A stretch of 64,000 nucleotides of DNA from Welwitschia mirabilis (GCA_051453625.1 JBOZIK010000001.1:260727347-260791346), one strand, 5' to 3'. Shown: positions 36,177 to 47,489, counted from the first letter of the stretch. The notes: generated by a model not told the origin, from the letters alone. Program-made: numbers and translations.

Positions 36177-37436
36177 CAATGCCAAATTGTATGTTTCTAA
36201 TGGGGTATTTTGAGTATTTTCGCAGGACATTTAGAAATGTTTAAGTGGATTTTGATGATTATTAAGAGTCAAGAAAAAATAATGAAAATGTATAATCAAT
36301 ACAAATTTGAAGGTATTTTGGATAATTAATAATATATCACACTTTAAGGAGGAATCAATGATCTATAAGGTTAAGTTAACTTAACGAAAGAGCTTCAAAA
36401 ATACTGTCATCCCCTTAATCATCTAGATGACAATATGGATGAAACCACATGTAAGATGATTAGGATGCTAACTATACTAAAGATGAAACCTGATATGGAA
36501 CCTTTCTTGATGGGGCATCATCTCCACCATTGTTTGGACAATAGTTAAGATGAGACCTAATTTTAGTTAATGCATCAAACTTCATCAAACTTCTATAATG
36601 TATCATGTTCCTTGTATTCATTATTAAGCTTTTTGTTTTATTTGTTAGATTTGTGATTTTTATATTACTTCATTGTAATAAGTGCCTCCTTTACTCTTAC
36701 TCTGAGTTTATCTTTTTTAACACCTAAAAATTTCATGACAAAAGATCAAAGGACGGGAGGTTCATTTATTATTGTAGAGAGGGATCTTCCTTAGTATTGG
36801 GATATGTCTCCTTCATTAAGGTATTTCTACTTTGTAATAGGATATTGGTTCAGTAATAATAAAAAGTTTTTTTTAGTTTTATTCATATGCATCTTTGTTA
36901 TGATTTATGTTGGTTATGATTCTGTAATAACTTCATAGTTGATATAGATCATTAAGCGTAACCTTTATTAACATTGAAATCATTATTTTAGATTTTACAT
37001 TGCATTGTATTTTATATTTCATAGCATAATACTTGCATGTTTTCTATATTCTATTCACTATATCTAATAGCTTAGGTTGATTAGGATTTAGTATCAATTT
37101 TCCCTGATTGATCTAGATTATATATACTAATGTTTGTGATAGGAAGATTTGGTAACTGGATAGATGTTTCCTTTAAAATAGATTTTATTTTTATTTTATT
37201 AGTTTATTTACTTTGCATTATTTTCTTGAATCTTACATTCTTTTCATTTTAAACCTAAAATAAAAACATAGAAATACTTTGCTAAAATTAGTTTTCTAAC
37301 TTTAAGCCTAGAGCATTCAATGGATTATGACATTCAAGTTCACTTTCATCTATATTAATATGCATGTTGTGCAAATATTTGTGATTGATAGGAATTGACC
37401 ATGGACATAATGATTATATACATATGCACCCCAACA
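36177..37436 (+). repeat. Element 2 5' LTR
   Basis: Aligns with 44528-45787 over its length; for example GGGGTATTTTGAGTA (36202 and 44554), GATTATTAAGAGTCAAG-type sequence after 36256, and AGATTTGGTA near the end. It contains compound palindromes at 36405-36442 and about 36521-36554. Confidence 0.88.
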
Positions 37437-37438
37437 TT

Positions 37439-37456
37439 TTGGTGCCATTGCTGGGG
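37439..37456 (+). other. Element 2 primer binding site, tRNA-Asp type
   Basis: TTGGTGCCATTGCTGGGG lies just after the LTR. It differs by transitions from TTGGCGCCGTTGCCGGGG, complementary to the tRNA-Asp 3' end. Element 1 has the same kind of site. Confidence 0.82.
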
Positions 37457-38178
37457 AAGGCTACAAGGAGTTAAAGGATTATCATTACCTAGATAAGTAA
37501 CTTGAATTTTAATTTAGGTTATTTATTTATGGTAGAATTTTATTTTTACTGTATGAACCATAGTTTTTCTTTTTTTTTTTTTTTTGTCTTTCATTTTATG
37601 TTTTGTGTGCTTGTCATCCTCTTTGTCATCTAGATGACATAGGTGGATGAGAGCATAGGGCTAGGATATTTTTATGATTTAATTTTGTTTTTATTTTTCT
37701 ACAACAGAATAAGTTGATATCATATCCTTTATCATCCTAATGGAATAGGAAGATGACTGATACTGTGTTTCTATTCTATTTTTAATGAATCAATTTTCTC
37801 TATTTTTATTTTTTATTTTCTAGTTAACTAGAATATCATTTAAATGATAACTAAGATGTTGAACATGTAGGCATATTTTTTAAGCATACAAGGATGTGAT
37901 AAAATATGGTGAAAAGTTAAAATATCAAAGGGAACAAATCTAGATCAAGAAAAATATCAAAAAAGGATTACTCAATAATTAAAAAGATTTACATATGCAC
38001 ATCCTAGATACATAATTTCTAAGATTGAAAGAAAGTTTTTCTGCATTGGTTATTTTAGAACCAAAATTTCAAAGAGTAGTAGTGAAAATAACATAATAGA
38101 ATAAAAAGTATTCTATACCTTCTTCATTAATGAGTAGCATTACTTAACACAATCACGATAGAAACCTCTAATTCATAG
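37457..38178 (+). other. Element 2 leader
   Basis: No coding motif. It holds a long poly-T tract (37568-37585) and compound palindromes at 37612-37650 and 37729-37756. Confidence 0.6.
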
Positions 38179-38668
38179 GTGAACGTTATAGTTGAAAAGC
38201 TAATTTCTAGAAGGAGATGTAAAAATCAAAAAGATTTTAACTTATTTTCTAATGATGATATAGAACTTAGAATTGAGAATTCTTCTTATCCATCCTCCTC
38301 ATCTAGTTCTAAGAATAATGATACTAGGATTGTTAGAGAAATATTATCTAAAGAAAGGAGAAACATAAGAATTTCTATGAATCATGATAAAAGAACTATT
38401 ACAGAAATATTAACTAAAATAAGAGCTAAAGAAAGGAGAAACAATCAAATTTCTGAGGATAATGAAAATAGAAAACTTAAAGAATTTTTTGCATAAAGAA
38501 GATGGACAACATCAAATGATGTTGAAACTAGGAATTAGAACCCTTCCTCTTTTTGACCACCTTATTTTTTCCATACTTCTTTTCAAGCTTTATGTAAAAA
38601 TTATAATGATAATTTGCAATATTTTAGGAATTTCACCTCATCTCGTGAAACATCCTACAATTATTTAA
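38179..38668 (+). CDS. Element 2 ORF a, uncharacterised, broken
   Basis: A 105-codon frame (38179-38496) with a Ser run and two similar segments: RIVREILSKERRNIRIS and TITEILTKIRAKERRNNQIS. It is a short internal repeat rich in Arg, Lys and Glu that would be helical. A further frame (38462-38668) overlaps its end. A resemblance to gag could not be shown. The position after the primer site is where gag would be. The sequence is probably the remnant of one longer protein. Confidence 0.4.
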
Positions 38669-39000
38669 GTAAATCCTAACCATCTCTCATGAATTAGTAT
38701 GTAGAACAACCATCTCCCATTAAGTATTATAAGAAGAAGATCCATCTACTATGAAATACGATGAAGAAATAAATAACTATGTTAAAGAAATGTTTGACAA
38801 AATGAAGATGAATTTTGAAAATTAAAACAAGACATAGAAAATCTAATTGAAATGCTTCAAAAAAATTTATTATAAAATTAACTATCTCAAGGTTCTTTTG
38901 CAATAAAACAAACCTATCCTACTATGTCCCACCTTAATAAAATAAAGAGTACTTAGAAATAATTAGCAATAATTCTTTCTATACAAGAGAAAATGAAAGT

Positions 39001-39492
39001 ATGAATCAACCCACAACATCCCACATATTAGAAAATGGATTAAAAAAGAATGATAATGATTATTTAAATTTTTTATTCAATAATATAAATGAAGATGATT
39101 ATTTATTAGAAGATCATATGCTAGATTATAACCCCATTCACTTCCTATTAGAAAATAAAGATGAAACAAAGAAATTATTTTATGAAAAATCTAAAAATTC
39201 TTTAATCCATAATAAAGATAATGATTACGTTTCTTCTTTTAATGAATCTAATGAATTAGAAAATAATGACATGCAACAAAATGATGAAAAAGATGAGGAT
39301 GAAGATGATGATAATGATATTGAGATACTAAATCATATCCTTAGTTTTCGCTTACTTTGTGATGAGGATGAAGGAGTTAAACCTTTAATAGAAGTACAAT
39401 ATATGAGATTAAGGAAACTTTTATGCAATGAAGAGAAATTAGTGGAGAATTTACATAATAAAGGGATTTATCTATCTGTATCATCCAGATGA
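39001..39492 (+). CDS. Element 2 ORF b, acidic, uncharacterised
   Basis: A 163-codon open frame, the longest clean frame in the window outside N runs. It is rich in Asn, Asp and Glu (an uninterrupted acidic stretch around residues 95-107) and has HILENGLKKNDNDYLNFLFN near the start and VQYMRLRKLLCNEEKL near the end. No known domain was recognised. The stop falls inside a compound TCATC palindrome (39479-39510), so the frame end may be secondary. Similar acidic broken frames continue to about 39890, which suggests a longer ancestral protein. Confidence 0.4.
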   Translation: MNQPTTSHILENGLKKNDNDYLNFLFNNINEDDYLLEDHMLDYNPIHFLLENKDETKKLFYEKSKNSLIHNKDNDYVSSFNESNELENNDMQQNDEKDEDEDDDNDIEILNHILSFRLLCDEDEGVKPLIEVQYMRLRKLLCNEEKLVENLHNKGIYLSVSSR

Positions 39493-39907
39493 TCATCTTG
39501 GATGATAGTCAATGATAGCACTTCAAATATAGATAATAAATATTACAATTTAGAATTAAATAAATTATTCAATGGAGAGTAAGAAGAATCAATTCAAGAA
39601 ATATCAAAAAATCTTCCATTACATAATAAAGATAATGAGATCTTTTTCTTTTTATGATCTTTTTAATGATCTTTTTGATGAACCCATTAACTTAGAGAAT
39701 GATATTAATCCTCAATAAAATAAGAACAAGTACAATAAAAAAGAGGAAAATATAGTCAATGATAATGATAAAGATAATGAAGAAGAGGGAGATATTATTA
39801 AATATAATAATGAAGAAAGTAAATAAAGAATTCAGCCAAGAAATGATACAATCAATAATTAGGAGAATAGGAATAAGGAAGAATTTATAGAAATTTAACC
39901 AAGCTTA

Positions 39908-40803
39908 ATGACAGATAGACTTATACCTTTCCATGTAACAATCCAATATAAAGAGTATACATATGCTTCTCTATCACTTTCACTTGTACTTTCATGCAAA
40001 ACCTTCATTGACATCCCTTCTTCTACTACTGCTTCTACATTATCTTATGATCTTAACAATGATAACATCTCTTCATCTCTCCCATTCAAACATTTAAGTT
40101 ATTCTCCAAAGTCTTGAGGAATCTACTCCTATAATCTCTTAATCTCTTCCTTTTAAGACTTTCTATGATACACAAAGTAACACCATTTCCTCTTTTATGA
40201 AGTTCACTTTATCTTGTATGTTTAATAATTACTCTTTTCAAAAGTAAAACTTAGGATATCTTAGAACTCCAAATTGGAGTAAACCTTATCTTTGTGATCT
40301 AAATTCATGCTCATAATTAAACATTAAAGAGCTTATTAAGTAAGTTAAACTTATCTTAATCAATCATCCTAAGAATTTAATGTATGTTTTAAGGTTTTTA
40401 GAACATGAGTTTGACAAAAGATTGTTTTTGCATGAATTATAGGATTTTTTTCTCTTATATTGCTAATAAATCTTGTAAAGTCAAAATTCCATTTAGTCAT
40501 GATAATTATAAAAAGCCTTCCCTCCTTATTGAAATTTCATATCTTGAGTAAAATAATAGAAAGCTTCTTGATCTAACTAGATAATATAAAATGCATTCAA
40601 AAATATTTTGGACTCATTATTTAAGTGGTTTCTTGCATGCACTATATAATGAAAATTATTATTTGTGTTGTTTTAATAAGAGACCATTTTTTAATGAAAT
40701 TTATCCCTTTTTCATCTCTTATTTAAATTCTAAAACTTTTGTTATTAGGGTTTTATCCTTTTATTATTCTTGCCTCCAATTGATTTTACTAAAAAAATAT
40801 TGA
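39908..40803 (+). pseudogene. Element 2 ORF c, uncharacterised, broken
   Basis: Broken plus-strand frames read as one degraded protein: YLRTPNWSKPYLCDLNSC near 40258, VLRFLEHEFDKRLFLHEL near 40388, then a clean 70-codon frame at 40591-40803 (IFWTHYLSGFLHALYNENYY, FNKRPFFNEIYPFF, TFVIRVLSFYYS). The aromatic-rich composition with conserved-looking punctuation suggests a real former gene product of the element, but no known family was recognised. Confidence 0.4.
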
Positions 40804-41029
40804 TTAATTGGTTAATATTTGATTTGGTCATTATTTTTCTGAGAAAATGCAATATTTTAGGACAATAGCCTTAGGTTAATAAATGTTTCTTTTTCTTTTT
40901 AATAAAGTATTCAATAGGATTTAGGATCAAAATAAAACTTTTTTTTAGTTTACTTCATATTTCCTTTTGATTTTATGATGTTATATTCTTGTTCTTGGTT
41001 TTTATTTTTATTTTTACACAATAAGTAAA

Positions 41030-41255
41030 CCTCTTAATGGTTAGGTCTAGGCCGTGATCAATGGGAACTGATAATCAGGAATCGACAAAAAGGAAAAACA
41101 GCTATAGCTATTGATATAATATTGAACCAGAAGCTACAAAACCTTGCGCGTCATACTACAAAGGAGGCATCTTCATCAAGTACCTTGTATTGCGTCTATG
41201 TGGCTATCGGTCAGAAATGCTCGACCATGGCACAATTGGTAAAAATTCTTTCTAT
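41030..41255 (+). pseudogene. atp1: Mitochondrial atp1 fragment (F1-ATPase alpha subunit)
   Basis: From 41050 one frame reads [28 protein letters not shown], then [20 protein letters not shown]. This corresponds to the nucleotide-binding region of the F1-ATPase alpha subunit, with the Walker A motif GDRQTGKT seen as RNRQKGKT, followed by TILNQK and YVAIGQK.STVAQLV. The [18 protein letters not shown] wording fits plant mitochondrial atp1 better than plastid atpA (which reads [17 protein letters not shown]). Only about 70 codons are present and the frame closes soon after. It is a nuclear copy of organellar DNA, lying inside element 2, and keeps CpG (GCGCGTC) unlike its surroundings. Confidence 0.85.
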
Positions 41256-41563
41256 AAAATAGATTTTTAATGGATTAGTTGAGATTTATGATTTAAACAC
41301 TAGGGAAATTCAAAAAAATGAATAAAGTTTAAAAATCTATGAGTTGTTAAACCTTGAATGTGATAGAAGCACTTGATTTGAAAGTCATCCTACCATTGTC
41401 TGAATTCTTTCTTAGATGATTTTTCTTTTTTCTTTTTTTAATGGATTTCATGTTATTACTTGAACATCTTTAACTTGACTTATGCTTTACTTTATAAAGT
41501 TACCTTGAATAATAATTTTTACTTGGATATTTTAAAGTGATAATATTAGATTCACTCAACCTT
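41256..41563. other. No gene seen before gap
   Basis: AT-rich sequence of element 2. No further atp1 homology is visible up to the gap. Confidence 0.5.
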
Positions 41564-42496
41564 NNNNNNNNNNNNNNNNNNNNNNNNNNNNNNNNNNNNN
41601 NNNNNNNNNNNNNNNNNNNNNNNNNNNNNNNNNNNNNNNNNNNNNNNNNNNNNNNNNNNNNNNNNNNNNNNNNNNNNNNNNNNNNNNNNNNNNNNNNNNN
41701 NNNNNNNNNNNNNNNNNNNNNNNNNNNNNNNNNNNNNNNNNNNNNNNNNNNNNNNNNNNNNNNNNNNNNNNNNNNNNNNNNNNNNNNNNNNNNNNNNNNN
41801 NNNNNNNNNNNNNNNNNNNNNNNNNNNNNNNNNNNNNNNNNNNNNNNNNNNNNNNNNNNNNNNNNNNNNNNNNNNNNNNNNNNNNNNNNNNNNNNNNNNN
41901 NNNNNNNNNNNNNNNNNNNNNNNNNNNNNNNNNNNNNNNNNNNNNNNNNNNNNNNNNNNNNNNNNNNNNNNNNNNNNNNNNNNNNNNNNNNNNNNNNNNN
42001 NNNNNNNNNNNNNNNNNNNNNNNNNNNNNNNNNNNNNNNNNNNNNNNNNNNNNNNNNNNNNNNNNNNNNNNNNNNNNNNNNNNNNNNNNNNNNNNNNNNN
42101 NNNNNNNNNNNNNNNNNNNNNNNNNNNNNNNNNNNNNNNNNNNNNNNNNNNNNNNNNNNNNNNNNNNNNNNNNNNNNNNNNNNNNNNNNNNNNNNNNNNN
42201 NNNNNNNNNNNNNNNNNNNNNNNNNNNNNNNNNNNNNNNNNNNNNNNNNNNNNNNNNNNNNNNNNNNNNNNNNNNNNNNNNNNNNNNNNNNNNNNNNNNN
42301 NNNNNNNNNNNNNNNNNNNNNNNNNNNNNNNNNNNNNNNNNNNNNNNNNNNNNNNNNNNNNNNNNNNNNNNNNNNNNNNNNNNNNNNNNNNNNNNNNNNN
42401 NNNNNNNNNNNNNNNNNNNNNNNNNNNNNNNNNNNNNNNNNNNNNNNNNNNNNNNNNNNNNNNNNNNNNNNNNNNNNNNNNNNNNNNNNNNNNNNN
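41564..42496. other. Assembly gap, 933 N
   Basis: Run of N in element 2. The segment directly after it (42497 onward) matches the segment next to the 6088-6638 gap in element 1. Confidence 0.99.
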
Positions 42497-44527
42497 TGCT
42501 AAATACATGGTCTTCATGATATCCTATCATACTAAAGTACATTTTCCTGAAAGGGAACTTTGGCAGTTTTGGTAGTTATGAAAACTTCACTGGAAGATTA
42601 GTTGGCCATGCTTTATGGAATCTTACTTCTCTATCTACAGTTGCACTCCACTCATCATGGAAAAATAATTATCATTTTGAGGCTATAGGATCAATGGCCC
42701 TCTTAGTTTCATAAGTGGCATTTCTTGTTTCCTAGACTTATTAAGCTTATAGTGTTTTTACATGATCATTTCACTTTATTGGTTTTAAAGTTCAAGTAGG
42801 TGAGTTCATTTCTAAGTAGCTTTTGATCTTATCATTTATTATTTAAAAACATTAGTTACTGGGCACCATCATAATCACTGCTTATTTGAGTGGTACTTTA
42901 TGAAGATTTTGCATAATGTCATACATTATTAATTAAGTAATTTCATAACTTCTTCTAAGGTGATTTCTAGATTTGAATTTAGTGTAGGTATACAATCCTT
43001 TTTATATTCCTAGTTGTCCATTTCTATTTATTCTTCTTAGTTATTTTTTTTTGTATTTCAGAGTTGTTTCTATATCTTTTCATCACAAATACTTAGGACT
43101 TGATAATTTAGTAGTTTTATTATTGATTTTTATTTTTAGTTAGATATTTTATTTATAGGATATGATTTCTTTTAGCAAATTCTATTTCTTTAGTTCATGA
43201 TGATATTGTTCTCCATATATTCTTTTGATATTTTTGGAATTTAGTTATTTTTTATTTTTAATGCATTTAGATACTATTTTTAAATGATGGTGAGTTCATG
43301 GAATATTTTATAATCTTCCTTAGCTTAGTACATTACCATTTCTCTATCCTAATACCTCTTTCTCTTGGCTTAAATGCTTTTCCAACCTCCTTTATCATGC
43401 CTTATTTATCATAATTCTTAGCCATTTCCAATCTTTCAAACTTTCTAATAATTTTTTGCAACCTTTGTGATGCTATCTGAATGTAACTTACTATGTTGAT
43501 ATTTTAATTTTTTTGATTCCTTTTAAAAGTCATGTCATTCCACATGTAATCCAAATGACAGGGTGGATAACATACTTATATTTTTTTAGCAGTATTATTT
43601 ATTTTTCATCTTTTACTATCTATCTTTGACCCTTCTATCACAAAAATTACTATGATTTCAAGGCCCATCTATTTTTCTTGCTTGTACTTAATTTGTATTT
43701 TCATCTTTCTAGTTCTTACATTAATGCAATATGCAACATATTGATTCACCTGTGGTAGAGGCAAAACATATTTTGAGATATTTTTAAAAAATTTTCAGCA
43801 AAAATTTTAAAAGTTATTTTTAAATTTTCATGATACATATCTATAATGTACTAGTCATATTACAATTACCTATTATTTGAGTGATATGCATTATGAATAT
43901 TATTTAGTAAATCATGTACTTAACAGCAGAATACTTGTAGCTTTTTTCCCCAACAGGTGCGGTCTAAGCAATTTAAGAAATAATGTATGAAGGGAATAAT
44001 ATTATAATTATTTTTTAGTATTTATCCTTGTAAAATAAGCTTAAAAACTCAATGATAATTTATGAATATTATTTCTTTTGAGTTATTATTTTTTTGAATT
44101 ACACATGCACATCATTTATCTAAATTACTATGGTTATATCTTATGATGATTCTTTTTGTTATGATATTTAATATCTATTTCTTTAATGTATTAAATTTTT
44201 TAAGTAGGAGTATAATGTAATAATAAGTATTTTAATCTTATTTTTCGATAAGCATAATTACAGGCATTTGATTTTAAAATCTGATTTTCAAAAACCTATC
44301 ATTTCCATACTCGTCTGGATGACATACCTAATGACATCATGGCTATAATATTTGCCAAGGTAAAACATTTAATTTATTTGATTTTGAGATTGAATTATAC
44401 ATAATGAGATTTCTAAACTTAATTTACATTTACCTAGTTAATGATTATCTTAATCAATTTGGCTCATAAGCGTAGTTGTTCACCTACTTTATTAGGGGAT
44501 AACAAGGATAAGTAGGAGGCTACATTT
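42497..44527 (+). other. Element 2 downstream spacer
   Basis: 42510-42970 aligns with the reverse complement of about 5640-6087 in element 1. The rest is AT-rich without a recognised domain. Compound palindromes lie near 43534-43570 and 44297-44338. A purine tract AGTAGGAGG just before the 3' LTR is the likely polypurine primer. Confidence 0.6.
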
Positions 44528-45787
44528 TGATGTCAAATTTTATGTTTTTGATGGGGTATTTTGAGTAGTTTTGTATTACATTTAGACTAGTTTAAGAGGA
44601 TTTTGATGAATATTAAGAGTCAAGGAGAAAATCATCAAAATGTACAATCACTAGCATAATTGGAGGCATTTTATATGATTTCTAATACTTTACATTCTGA
44701 AGAGAAATTAATGATCTGCAAGGTTAATTTAACTTAATAAAATAGCTTTAAAAAGACTATCATTCCCTTTATCATTTAAAGGATAATATGGATAATACCA
44801 CATGTAAGATAATTAGGATTTTTATTATACCAAATATGGAAAATGATGTGGAACCTCTCTTAATATGGCATCATCCTGATCATTATCTAGATGATAGTTA
44901 GGATGACATATAATTTTATTTAATGCACTAAACTTTAGTTTACTTTTGCAATGTATTATGCATCTCCTATGTGTCATTAGGATTTCTATTACATCTATTA
45001 GATTTGCTATTTCTAGAGCTCTGCATTGTAATAAGTATCTCCTTTGTTCTTGCTTTAAGTCTATCTTCATTATTACTTGAAAATCTCATAATAGGAGAAT
45101 GAAGAATAGGAGGTCCATTCATTATTATAGAGAGGGGTCTTTCTTGGTATCAGGCTGTGTCTTCTTGATTGAGGTACTACTTCTTTGTAATAGGATGTTG
45201 GTTCGACAATAATGAAAAGTTTCTTTCAGTTTTTTTTTCATGTGCATCTTTGTTATGGTTTATGTTGATTATGATTTTGTGATAGCTTCATAGTCCATAT
45301 AGATCATCAAGAGTAACCTTTATAAAGGTTGAAATCATTAGTTTAGCTTTTACATTGCATTGCATTTTACATTTCATAACATAATACTTTCATGTTTTCT
45401 ATATTCTATTCAATCAACCTAATATCTTAGGTTGGTTAGGGTTTAGTAATAGCTTTCCTTGAATGATATAGATTATATAGGACTGATTTTTATGATAGGG
45501 AGATTTGGTAGTTGAATAGATATTGCATTGAGAATAGATTTTATTTGCATTACATTAGTATGTTCACTTTGCATTGTTTTCTTGCATCTTGCATTCTTTT
45601 CATTTTGAACCTAAACGAAAAACATTAAAATACTTCACTAAAATTAATTATCTAACTTCAAGCCTGGTTCCTTCAATGGATTATAAAATTTGGGTTCACT
45701 CCTATTTATACTAGTATGTGTGTTATGTAAATGTTTGCAATTGAAAAGAATTAACTAGGGATGTAATGATTGGATAAATCCACGTCA
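44528..45787 (+). repeat. Element 2 3' LTR
   Basis: Direct repeat of 36177-37436. It starts TGATGTCAAAT and ends CCACGTCA. It contains the best-kept compound palindrome of the LTR pair (44869-44909). The minus-strand frame 44825-45070 is chance. Confidence 0.88.
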
Positions 45788-46290
45788 TAAATTTTTTTTA
45801 CTATGGATAAAATTTAAAAATTATAAATGATGAAGTATCTAACAAGCTAGTTGTATTTGAATCTAAAGTTCTATGATGAAGAAAGGTATATTTGCAATGA
45901 ATCATTTAAATTCTTTAAATGATATAATCCCTTATCTATCAAACATGAAGCTATGAATTAAAAAGAAAGACTAGGCTTTTATCCTTCTTAAATTTCTTAT
46001 ACATTATATAAACCTCTTGTTATAAGGTTACTCTATGGAAATAATACCATATAATTTGAGATAATGATTGCCATACTATAGGAAAAAGAGCGAGTAAATT
46101 TTGTTCCTATAAAATATACTACTTGAGGCTTATTAGCTAGAGGACACACCATAGAAAGAGGACCTAATAAGAAAACATTTCAATCATACTTAAAATATAT
46201 AAGGAAAGATAATAAGAAGAAGGAATATTATTATTCTTGTAAAAAAGGTAATTTTATAAAGGATTATAAAAAATTAAAGGATAAATAAGG
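45788..46290 (+). pseudogene. gag: Copia A gag, 3' part with zinc-knuckle remnant
   Basis: Resumes copia A after element 2. Fragments AMNHLNSLNDIIPYLSNMKL, KKDxAFILLKFL and LWK/YSMEI fit the copia gag stretch 'h.n.fN.ii.dL.n....i.dEd.aliLL.sLP.sy.....tllyg'. RGHTIERGPNKKTFQ, then KKKEYYYSCKKGNFIKDYKK stands where the CCHC knuckle 'C.yCgkkGH.kkdC.klK' belongs. Its first Cys, His and last Cys are lost. Stops and frame changes are frequent. Confidence 0.75.
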
Positions 46291-46379
46291 GGAGAAAGAA
46301 ATAGTATAATTAAGAGGCATCTACCTCTAAAAGTAATTAGAAAAAAATTGTCATAAAAGAGTTAGAGATGTGCTTAGAT

Positions 46380-46745
46380 TCATATAATCTCTTAAATAAG
46401 GTTAATGATTTCTTAATTTTGAATCTACAAACATATTATTTCCAATAAATTTTTGTCTTAAAAATACTAGAAAAGTAATGAATGACAATTCCAATTAAGA
46501 CTTCTTAGGAATTGTAAGAACACTTATGAATGTAAATCATGTACCAAATATGAGAGGGGATATACTCTCTCTTAGAGTCTTACATGAACTTGGTTAAAAG
46601 TTAATTATAGAGCATAACATGCTAAAATTCATTAAGAATAGTCTCATCATGATGAACACCAAGAAGGAAGTGCATATTTAAAATTTATTAGAATATATAA
46701 TTATAGAGGATGAAGACACTATAATTAGAGATGTTTCTTCATAAA
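46380..46745 (+). pseudogene. Copia A protease
   Basis: DFLILNLQTYYF near 46410 occupies the place of the active site 'W.lDSg.tyHm', with the catalytic Asp read as Asn. The C-terminal signature is well kept at about 46509-46600: GIVRTLMNVNHVPNMRGDIL, SLRVLHELG, matching copia 'gi.rtL.dVrhVPdlkknLiSlg.Ld..G'. VHI and IIEDED follow. It is degenerate throughout and lies in frame order between gag and integrase. Confidence 0.75.
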
Positions 46746-47489
46746 ATATTATGGAATAAACATGCTGGATATATTAGTTAGCCTAGGTTAAAAATGTTAC
46801 AACAAAGCCTTCTTCTTCCATGTTTATAGAAAACTAAATATGACTATTATGAGAATTATATGTATGATAAACTATTTCAAGTGAAGTTTTTGCATAGTAT
46901 AATAAGGAGCAAGCATATCTTAGATCTAGTACATAGTGATATCTAGAACTTATTTTTAATAATATTTGGGATGTATGTGGTATCTCATTACCTTTAATAA
47001 TGATAAATCTAGAAACATATGGATCTTTTTTCCTCAAAGCAAAGTCTAATGTTATAAATAATCTAAGGCTTAAGTAGAAAGTTGTACTAAAAAACGATTA
47101 AGTATTTTCAAAGAGATTGCTATGCAAAGTACAAATACAAAGAATTCAAGTCATGTTATAAATCTTTAAAAATTAAGAAGTTTCTTATTCTTCTAGGAAC
47201 TTTCCCCAAGAACTATGTTGTAAAAAGGATGAACAACATACTATTAACAAATACTAGAACCATGATCCATTTTACTAGTTTGAATAAAAGATTCTAGATG
47301 GAGGCGATCAATATTACATGCTACTTATGAATACAATGACATCTCTTGCCATTAATAACAAGACTTAAAGAAGTTGTGGAGTGAATTACCAAGATGATAT
47401 AAAAATCTTGGGATCTTTAGATGTCTTGCATATATACATGTTTCAAATGTTTAAAGGAGAAAACGTGATCAAAAATATAGAAAGATCAT
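46746..47489 (+). pseudogene. Copia A GAG-pre-integrase and integrase, 5' part
   Basis: WNKHAGYIS, PRLKMLQQSLLLP and SKHILDLVHSDI match 'WHrRlGHms..gl..L...gll.......C..C..gK......f.......s...LelVHsDv'. FNNDKSRNIWIFFLKAKSNV (about 46993-47052) is the 'iDDySRk.WvyfLk.Ksev' core. MTSLAINNKT, then the 'P.E.W.g..P....lr.FGc.ay' stretch is seen near 47340-47440. The reading ends at DQKYRKII, where element 3 is inserted, and continues after 51145. Confidence 0.82.

Larger units (their letters stand above)
36177..45787 (+). mobile_element. Element 2: pol-less Athila-related LTR retrotransposon
   Basis: Long LTRs (36177-37436 and 44528-45787, both 1260 bp as placed) frame a 7.1 kb interior. A degenerate tRNA-Asp-type primer site (37439) and a purine-rich tract before the 3' LTR (about 44510-44518) fix the plus orientation. 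Its LTR end and downstream spacer resemble element 1, so it belongs to the same family. No gag, protease, RT or integrase motif could be found, only broken acidic or Phe/Leu-rich ORFs. It therefore looks like a large non-autonomous derivative. It carries a mitochondrial atp1 fragment at 41030-41255. Flanks (36172-36176 tatta, 45788-45792 taaat) give no clean target duplication. Confidence 0.8.

Noticed and set aside
41537-42542. Open frames of about 320 codons
   Set aside because: Made of the N gap at 41564-42496.
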